From assembly GCF_029265695.1 (NCBI RefSeq), contig NZ_JAJUHW010000020.1, positions 1 through 50,671 on the forward strand: DNA of 50,671 nt, in the 5' to 3' direction. A program made the translations under genes and the position numbers. This DNA is from Gracilinema caldarium. GTDB lineage: Bacteria > Spirochaetota > Spirochaetia > Treponematales > Breznakiellaceae. Below are positions 45,049 to 50,671 of this stretch, one piece after another; positions within the stretch are counted from its first letter, which is position 1; each line of letters begins with the position of its first letter. The notes beneath the pieces were generated by a model that saw only the letters and a program-made list of their open reading frames with translations, was not told where the DNA came from and made no database searches.

Positions 45049-46320
45049 ATGAAAAAGCTTCTTTTAGCTTTGGTCGCGGTTTCGCTCCTCGTTTTGGGGT
45101 GTGCGAAAGGTCAGCAGGCTGCAGGCAAAAATGAGCCCAAGTCGCTGGTGGTATGGTCTTTTACTGATGAAGTAAAGAACATGATTGACAAGTATTATGG
45201 TCCTGCTAATCCGGATGTAAAGCTTGAGTATTCGCTGACTCCGACGGATCAGTTCCCGAATAAGCTTGATCCCGTTCTCGCTTCCGGCCAAGGCGCTCCA
45301 GATGTATTTGCCCTTGAAGCTGCCTTTGTGCGAAAATATATCGAATCTGGCCTGCTTCTGGACATAACTGACGTGGCCAATGAAGTTCGTTCCAAGATGT
45401 TTGGATATCCGATCGAAGTAGGAACCTATAATGGCAAGGTATACGGTCTTTCCTGGCAGGTTACCCCCGGTGCAATGTTCTATCGCCGCAGCCTGGCAAA
45501 GAAATATCTTGGTACTGACGATCCCGCCGAAGTTCAGAAATACTTTACTGATCTTAACAAATTCCTTGAGACCGCTGCGCTTCTGAAAGACAAATCTAAG
45601 GGCAGCTGTGTTGTCGTATCCTCTACCGGTGATATGTTCATGCCCTATAAAGGCGCACGGAAGCAACCCTGGGTTGTGGACGGCAAATTGGTAATTGATC
45701 CGGCCATGGAATCCTATATGGAAATGGCCAAAACTCTTAAAGATAAGGGTTACGAAGGCCGGGTTGGACAGTGGTCAGAAGGATGGTTCGCCGGTATGAA
45801 GGGCGATCTGAAGAACGAAAAGGGACAGGCTATCGAAGTCTTCTCCTACTTCCTGCCTACTTGGGGTCTCCATTATGTTTTAAAGACCAATGCTCCTAAT
45901 ACCTCCGGTGACTGGGCTATGATCCAGGGCCCTGCATCCTATTTCTGGGGCGGCACCTGGATTGCAGCTTACAAGGGAACCAAGTCTCCGAACCTTGCAA
46001 AAGAATTTATTAAATATCTTGCCACGAGCGATGAATTCCTGACCAAATGGGCAAAGGATACTGGCGATATGGTATCTAACAAGAATGTGGTTAATGCAAT
46101 TAAAGATACCTATTCCGAAGCTTTCCTTGGCGGCCAGAATCACTATGCTGAATTTGCCAAAATGGCTCAGAATATTGATGGTAAGCTGATTCAGGGTACT
46201 GATCAGGCAATCGAAGGCCTCTTTAACGAAGCGGTTACTGCTTATGTAAATGGCGAGAAGACAAAAGATAAGGCTCTTGCTGACTTTAAAGAGCAGGTAA
46301 AGTCTACTCTGGGTTTCTAA
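45049..46320 (+). CDS. ABC transporter sugar-binding lipoprotein
   Basis: The 423-residue protein has the lipobox LVLGC with Cys18 and the fold of family 1 solute-binding proteins (SLVVWSFTDEVKNMIDKYY, SGQGAPDVFALEAAFV, GLSWQVTPGAMFYRRSLAKKYLG, GGTWIAAYKGTKSPNLAKEFIKYLA). It captures oligosaccharide outside the membrane and hands it to the permeases encoded next. AGGAGG lies five bases before the ATG, a strong site. A hairpin terminator follows the stop, so this gene is probably expressed more than the permeases, as such proteins need to be. Sugar assumed to match the GH43 enzyme. Confidence 0.9.
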   Translation: MKKLLLALVAVSLLVLGCAKGQQAAGKNEPKSLVVWSFTDEVKNMIDKYYGPANPDVKLEYSLTPTDQFPNKLDPVLASGQGAPDVFALEAAFVRKYIESGLLLDITDVANEVRSKMFGYPIEVGTYNGKVYGLSWQVTPGAMFYRRSLAKKYLGTDDPAEVQKYFTDLNKFLETAALLKDKSKGSCVVVSSTGDMFMPYKGARKQPWVVDGKLVIDPAMESYMEMAKTLKDKGYEGRVGQWSEGWFAGMKGDLKNEKGQAIEVFSYFLPTWGLHYVLKTNAPNTSGDWAMIQGPASYFWGGTWIAAYKGTKSPNLAKEFIKYLATSDEFLTKWAKDTGDMVSNKNVVNAIKDTYSEAFLGGQNHYAEFAKMAQNIDGKLIQGTDQAIEGLFNEAVTAYVNGEKTKDKALADFKEQVKSTLGF

Positions 46321-46334
46321 TATAAAAGCTGTAT

Positions 46335-46369
46335 AAGGGATGTCTGGTCGAGACTAGACATCCCTTTTT
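46335..46369 (+). terminator. Hairpin with T-run between binding protein and permease genes
   Basis: AAGGGATGTCT (46335-46345) pairs with AGACATCCCTT (46356-46366), and inner GTC/GAC extends it, followed by TTTTT. It is a likely partial terminator or mRNA stabiliser that lowers expression of the permeases. Confidence 0.8.
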
Positions 46370-46394
46370 ACTTTTATTTCGATGGGGGGTTGCT

Positions 46395-47348
46395 GTGAGA
46401 AGGTCATCGGGAATAGAACGACGTTTAAGTATTTATGGGTATTTGTTTGTCATACCCTTTTTGTTAACCTATGCAGCATTTCAGTTTTGGCCTACTCTAT
46501 ATACAATTATATTAAGTTTTAGCGATCTAAAAGGCCTGCGTTCAGATTTTATGTTGATCGGCTTAGAAAACTATAAAAAATTAATTGCCGATAAATATTT
46601 TTGGGAAGCAATTCAAAATACCGCAATTGTTTGGTTCTTTAATTTCGTCCCCCAATTAGGAATTGCGCTGTTATTTGCGCTTTGGTTTACCGATGACACG
46701 TTACGCATCAAATATAAGGGTGTGTTCCGGACCATTTTTTATCTCCCGAACCTTTTAAGCGCTGCCTCAGTAGCAATGTTGTATCGAAGTCTTTTCGGAT
46801 ATCCCATTGGACCCGTTAATGCTGTCTTAACTAAATTAGGATTTTGGGCTACGCGCATTGGAGAGAATGGAGAAGTGATTCATGAGGCTTTTAACTTTTT
46901 CAGAAGTGTTCCAATGACTCGCGCAATTGTTTCATATATTCAATGGTGGTTATGGACTGGCCAAACTTTAATATTGCTGATTGCCGGTATCGTTGGCATT
47001 AGTCCTTCTATCTTTGAGTCTGCAATGATTGATGGTGCAAACAAGACCCAACGGGCATGGTATATTACCCTTCCTTTACTCAGGCCTATGATGCTGTATT
47101 TACTAATTACATCGATGATTGGTGGTATGCAAATGTTTGAGATCCCCTTCCTGCTTACAGATATGAGGGGCGGTCCAGATTATAAAATACGGACAATGAT
47201 GGTTTATTTTTACAATAACGCATTCCAGGGCGGTAATAATTATGCCTACGGGGCTGCGATTTCGGTAGGTATTTTCATAATTACAGTCATATTGGCTATC
47301 ATTATCTACTTTATGATGAAAGAACGGCAGTCAAAGGTAACGGGGTAA
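46395..47348 (+). CDS. ABC sugar transporter permease, MalF/UgpA type
   Basis: The GTG start (46395) has GGGGGG eight bases upstream. The 317-residue protein has about six membrane helices and the conserved EAA-type loop PSIFESAMIDGANKTQRAWYITLPLL, which contacts the ATPase. The N-terminus (IYGYLFVIPFLLTYAAFQFWPTLYTI) is usual for the first permease of CUT1 sugar transporters. It pairs with the permease at 47353. No ATPase gene is in this window, so a shared MsmK/UgpC-type ATPase elsewhere is probable. Confidence 0.92.
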   Translation: MRRSSGIERRLSIYGYLFVIPFLLTYAAFQFWPTLYTIILSFSDLKGLRSDFMLIGLENYKKLIADKYFWEAIQNTAIVWFFNFVPQLGIALLFALWFTDDTLRIKYKGVFRTIFYLPNLLSAASVAMLYRSLFGYPIGPVNAVLTKLGFWATRIGENGEVIHEAFNFFRSVPMTRAIVSYIQWWLWTGQTLILLIAGIVGISPSIFESAMIDGANKTQRAWYITLPLLRPMMLYLLITSMIGGMQMFEIPFLLTDMRGGPDYKIRTMMVYFYNNAFQGGNNYAYGAAISVGIFIITVILAIIIYFMMKERQSKVTG

Positions 47349-47352
47349 GGTT

Positions 47353-48198
47353 ATGAAAAAAAATTATAGACTTTCTGCAAGTTTGAGCAGATTTGGTGTT
47401 TATCTTTTCATGCTGGTGATTACGATTCTTGTTGTTGTCCCCATATACCTTATGTTAATAAATGCAACCAGGAGCAATGCCCAGATAAACGAAGGTATAT
47501 CTTTTATACCTGGCAACAATACGATCAACAACTGGAAAAATTTAACAAACAGAAATTTCCAGATTACGCAGGGCTTTGGTAACAGTCTCTTTCTCGCTAT
47601 TACCAGCACATTAATCGTGGTTTATTTCTCGGCGCTTACTGCATATGCTCTCCATGTATACAAATTTAAGCTGAAAAACTTTATGTGGGCCCTGATTTTG
47701 TTCACCATGATGCTGCCTGGTTCTCTGTCATTTATTGGGTTCTACCAGTTTGTCGCAAGGTTAAAACTTTTGAATAGCTATGTTCCGCTCATTATTCCCG
47801 GAATAGCAGCTCCTGCGGTTGTGTTTTTCATTAAACAATATTTTTCATCAACCCTGTCATTTGAATTGATAGATGCGGCTCGTATAGACGGGGCGGGGGA
47901 ATTTTACACATTTAATCTAGTTATATTACCAGTCATACAGCCAGCCCTTGCAACCCAGGCGATATTCAGTTTTATCGGATCTTGGAACAACTTCATGACC
48001 CCCTTTATTTTGATCTCAGATCCTAAAAAGTATACCTTGCCAATGCTTGTCCAAATGCTTCGTGGCGATATATACAGAACGGAGTACGGTTCTATATATC
48101 TTGGTATCGCAATTTCACTTATACCAATTATAATTTTCTATTCATTTGCATCACAGTTTATTATTGCCGGTATTTCGATGGGCAGCTTGAAGGAATAA
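47353..48198 (+). CDS. ABC sugar transporter permease, MalG/UgpE type
   Basis: The 281-residue protein has about six membrane helices and the loop FELIDAARIDGAGEFYTFNLVILP, as in the second permease of CUT1 transporters. It starts five bases after the first permease stop with AAGG upstream. It is the last gene of the operon and is followed by a terminator. It forms the channel with the preceding permease. Confidence 0.92.
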   Translation: MKKNYRLSASLSRFGVYLFMLVITILVVVPIYLMLINATRSNAQINEGISFIPGNNTINNWKNLTNRNFQITQGFGNSLFLAITSTLIVVYFSALTAYALHVYKFKLKNFMWALILFTMMLPGSLSFIGFYQFVARLKLLNSYVPLIIPGIAAPAVVFFIKQYFSSTLSFELIDAARIDGAGEFYTFNLVILPVIQPALATQAIFSFIGSWNNFMTPFILISDPKKYTLPMLVQMLRGDIYRTEYGSIYLGIAISLIPIIIFYSFASQFIIAGISMGSLKE

Positions 48199-48207
48199 AC
48201 AAAAAAA

Positions 48208-48241
48208 AAGGGGATGTCCAATAGGTTTAGGACATCCCCTT
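48208..48241. terminator. Bidirectional intrinsic terminator
   Basis: AAGGGGATGTCC (48208-48219) pairs with GGACATCCCCTT (48230-48241). The plus side has a weak T/A tail, while the minus side has a strong T-run (nine A on the plus strand). It can end both the transporter operon and the minus-strand lipoprotein genes. The stem core resembles the hairpin at 46335. Confidence 0.85.
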
Positions 48242-48312
48242 AATTAATTTAAAATCTATTTATTTAGTTATTAAGCTTGTTAATATAGTTTTGAGCGTAG
48301 CATTAAAAAATA

Positions 48313-48810
48313 TTAGCTTGTAAAATCTTGCTGTTTAATAATTTTGCCTGAATTTTTTTCTGTAAGGATAAGAGTATTTGATCCTTTTAATCCAGATCCT
48401 TTTTTATATTCAAGCACATATTCAGTATTTTCGTCTAAAGCTGGACATACAAAGTCAACAAGTTTATCAGTGCTTCTCGATGCAGCAATTGCTGATGTAG
48501 CTAAGAGAACAATTAAATTGCCAGAATTTTGACCCTGCTGAGAATACACTGCATGTACTTTTAGTGTAATTTCTTTTCCAGCAGGAACTTCAATTGGATT
48601 CCAGTATGTATTCTTTTCAGCTTCGGGGATCTTTATTTCTTCAATAGAAAATATTGATACACTAGGATTTCCTCTAATAAGAAAAACTGTTGCTTTGCTT
48701 TGGTTTTCCTCTGGGTATGAATAGGTCTTTGCAGTAATGGTAGTACAACTAACAGATAAAAATGATAAAACGATTAAAATAAATCCTGTAGAAAAGAGCT
48801 TTCTCCTAAA
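48313..48810 (-). pseudogene. Lipoprotein reading frame lacking a start codon
   Basis: On the minus strand the frame RRKLFSTGFILIVLSFLSVSC reads as a signal peptide with lipobox LSVSC, followed by about 140 residues with ENQSKATVFLIRGNPSVSIF and VPAGKEITLKVHAVYSQQG. It is a beta-rich lipoprotein of unknown function. AGGAGG (48812-48817) stands where an SD should, but the codon that should be ATG (48808-48810) reads TTT, and no ATG, GTG or TTG lies in frame between this point and the upstream stop at 48898-48900. The first usable start is GTG 48549, inside the mature part. Either the start was lost or a base is wrong. AT-rich like its neighbours. Confidence 0.6.
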
Positions 48811-48890
48811 TCCTCCTAAAACGATTTGGTTTAAAAGTAAGTTTAAAATAAATATTGAATTGCCACACTCAATACAAATTAATATTTTAT

Positions 48891-49634
48891 TTAATTTTTA
48901 TTTAACTTAATTCTTACCCTGTATGAATTAGAACCATATAAACTGTAATAAGTACCAGGATTTGCAACAATTCTAATACGGTCGTTTTTATTAACAGGAT
49001 AGTCGTTTGTATTTATTAAAATATAATCGTTTGTACCTTGCTTTACATAAATATTGATTTTTCCAAAAGAATTATTAATAATTGAATAATTTAATATTCC
49101 ATCAGACAGTATATCAAAATAAGTGTATTTTGTTGATGATGCAATGCTAAACGCACTTGATAAAAAGAACTCTTTATCAACTTCTAATCCCGGATTAGTA
49201 TTATCTTCTGTTAAAGGTAAGTTTTTTGGTGTAAATGTTACATCTATTTCTGATCTTATGTTTTGATATTCGACATACGCTCTTACCCTATAAGGTTTAA
49301 TTTCAGATATAAATAAAGGATTTGTACGGCTAATTTCTCCTGTTTTGAAATATAGGAAATTACTTGAATTTTCAGTTGGTGGAGTTTCGTCTAGTGTGTA
49401 ATAAATACGCATTAAACTCAAATCATCATAGCTGAAACTAGAATCGATTCTGAAAGGTATTAAATTATAACCATTTTCAAACAAATCTAAATTGTTTATA
49501 GTTCCTTTTTAAATACCAGCAACTGTCAGGTTAATATAATCAGCGGGAGTTGTTAATACATCACTAGTATCTGTAATACTACATGAAGATACGAATAAAA
49601 AAATTAAAATAACAAATATAGATACCCTTTTCAT
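48891..49634 (-). pseudogene. Lipoprotein gene with an in-frame TAA
   Basis: ATG 49634, after AAGGAG, begins a signal peptide (MKRVSIFVILIFLFVSSC, lipobox VSSC, Cys18). The frame stops at TAA 49509-49511 (codon 42) and then continues open without shift for another 205 codons to 48891. After the stop the sequence reads KGTINNLDLFENGYNLIPF and goes on as beta-rich domain repeats (YYTLDETPP, YRVRAYVEYQN, YDYPV-like strands). It looks like a surface or periplasmic lipoprotein with Ig-like or chitobiase-like domains. The TTG at 49484 may allow a cytoplasmic fragment, but no SD is visible. Function unknown. Confidence 0.6.
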
Positions 49635-49673
49635 TTAAATTACTCCTTGAATGAATTATTTAACATTTTAAAA

Positions 49674-50537
49674 TCATTCACAAACTTCAAAATAATGATT
49701 TAATATTACTTCACCTTTTCTTATTTTAAATACAAATGTCTTATTTGAATTATATAAAGGTTTATTTATTTTATAATAACAATATTTACCTTTATCATCG
49801 ATAATAAAAACAATTAATTATCCATTCTTGTCATATTGAAAAACAGTTATATATTGTTTGTTTGGTAAATATCGTAAATCGCTGTATTCCCAATCAATAT
49901 TATCTACAATTCCATAATTAAAAGAATTTGTGTGATTTAGTTTGAAATAAGTACCATCTGTAGAAATAAAAATAATATCGTTTCTGCCTTTATCATCGGA
50001 TCCTTCAATATTAATATTTAATATTGGGCTTTCTTTTGTTGTGAAACTAAAAAGAACTATACTGTCTATAGATATTGGACCATGCGAAATTGCTGCTGAC
50101 GGGAATTCATTGTTATTTGCAAAGATGATTTTATCTGATGCTTTTATATCTCCGCCCATAGAAAAGGCCCATTTTTTTCTAATATCAATAAATCCTCTAG
50201 CATCGTATATTACATTATAATTATTTAAAACAAATGTATTAAAATCCTTAAAATTAATATTACGCAGCATTTCTATAAATGAGCTTTTTAGAGGTTGATT
50301 CTTTGTAGTAAAAATAGATTTGTTTTCAGATTGATTGGTGTTTTTTCCATTTAAATAAACATTTATTAATAGTTGGTTGTATTCACCAGGTATTTGAAGA
50401 CCTCCTGATGCATGGTATACTTCGTTCCTAACTTTTAAAAGTATATCAGTTAGACTTAAACCTTTCTCTAGTAAAAAATTAGTTAATATGGGAGTAAATA
50501 GTCCATCTAACGCTACGGTTTCTATACTGAGCCTTTT
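49674..50537 (-). pseudogene. Caspase-like protease remnant, 5' end removed by an IS
   Basis: The first residues (ALDGLFTPILTNFLLEKGLS, then VRNEVYHASGGLQIPGEYNQL) match the C-terminal end of caspase-fold (C14) domains, where GLFT, a helix and EVYxAS-GxQIPxE recur. The catalytic His and Cys would lie upstream, beyond the IS end at 50538. The downstream 150 residues form a beta-rich region (DIIFISTDGTYFKLNH, YLPNKQYITVFQYDKNG). The frame hits TAA at 49818-49820 and then continues open to TGA at 49674-49676 (IIDDKGKYCYYKINKPL), so a second lesion is likely. AT-rich; no start codon of its own. Confidence 0.6.
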
Positions 50538-50671
50538 TGTCAACACACATTTTGCAGTACATTAAGGTGTATTATACCGCTTGTTCTGCCAGATCAATGA
50601 TCTGGAATGACTGATACATTTGATCAGGGGTCTGGTAATCAAGCCCCTGATGAAACCGCTCTTTATTGTAA
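50538..50671 (-). mobile_element. Right end of an IS3-like insertion sequence
   Basis: The window ends in the 3' end of a transposase gene. After its stop, the minus strand continues to a likely terminal repeat TGTACTGCAAAATGTGTG then TTGACA; read from outside it begins TGTCAACAC. I place the end at 50538, where the caspase frame takes over, but the exact terminus and any target duplication cannot be proved from one end. Confidence 0.6.
50572..50671 (-). CDS. Transposase, IS3-type integrase core, C-terminal end only
   Basis: The last 33 codons read YNKERFHQGLDYQTPDQMYQ and end in DLAEQAV. YN-x-R-x-HqgL and TPxxxY are typical of the end of rve-type integrase cores of IS3-family transposases. 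The catalytic DDE residues lie outside the window. Confidence 0.8.
   Translation of the reverse strand, partial: YNKERFHQGLDYQTPDQMYQSFQIIDLAEQAV

Overview
The window looks like the chromosome of a spirochaete, most probably a Treponema or close relative. This is inferred from the gene families and is not proven. The signs are many lipoproteins with LxxC-type lipoboxes, paired outer-membrane/lipoprotein genes, a tmRNA with an ...ALAA tag, a sodium-pumping oxaloacetate decarboxylase operon, CheB-CheR/PAS signalling proteins, and several genes with a promoter directly against the start codon and no Shine-Dalgarno (SD) site. Most of the window is gene-dense and of middling GC. The last 2.4 kb is clearly AT-rich.

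Layout. 1-4.4 kb (+): two tandem modules, each an exported barrel-like protein followed with a 4-base overlap by a lipoprotein; the first gene enters from outside the window. 4.4-9.05 kb (-): an RqcH-type NFACT protein, a large membrane-anchored coiled-coil protein and a six-helix membrane protein. 9.2-14.9 kb (+): a membrane protein, a DUF2207-like membrane protein ending in a perfect four-residue Cys periodicity (CHSA repeats), a radical SAM/SPASM enzyme with a PqqD-like N-terminus, a second membrane protein and a CE7-type esterase. This is the best candidate here for an undescribed peptide-modification system. 14.9-17.7 kb: HD protein (-), GH3 lipoprotein and RluA-type pseudouridine synthase (+). 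17.7-23.6 kb (+): a CheB-CheR-PAS protein broken by a frameshift, then a hybrid histidine kinase whose first exon-like segment is cut off by an in-frame TAA. 23.6-25.2 kb (-): U32/TrhP-type protein downstream of ssrA (tmRNA). 25.3-38.4 kb: mostly housekeeping genes (ACT regulator, chemoreceptor, dCMP deaminase, PfkB kinase, MATE/MarR pair, CYTH protein, RNA/DNA methyltransferase, LysM/LytM protein, sigma-70 factor, DEDDh exonuclease, phosphohexomutase). 38.7-42.2 kb (+): oadGAB with a strong terminator. 42.2-48.2 kb (+): a sugar locus of GH43 enzyme, LacI regulator, binding lipoprotein and two permeases, with two matching palindromic operators that each sit just after a promoter.

48.3-50.7 kb (-): AT-rich, decayed tract. 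It holds a lipoprotein reading frame with no usable start codon, a lipoprotein gene split by an in-frame TAA, a caspase-like C-terminal remnant, and the end of an IS3-like element that apparently truncated the caspase gene.

How the parts work together. The sugar locus is a self-contained regulon: imported oligosaccharide would release LacI from both operators and switch on hydrolase and uptake together. The ATPase for the transporter is not in this window. The 9-14 kb cluster is best read as one transcription unit in which the radical SAM enzyme acts on the cytoplasmic Cys/His tail of its neighbour. That function is inference from adjacency and domain content.
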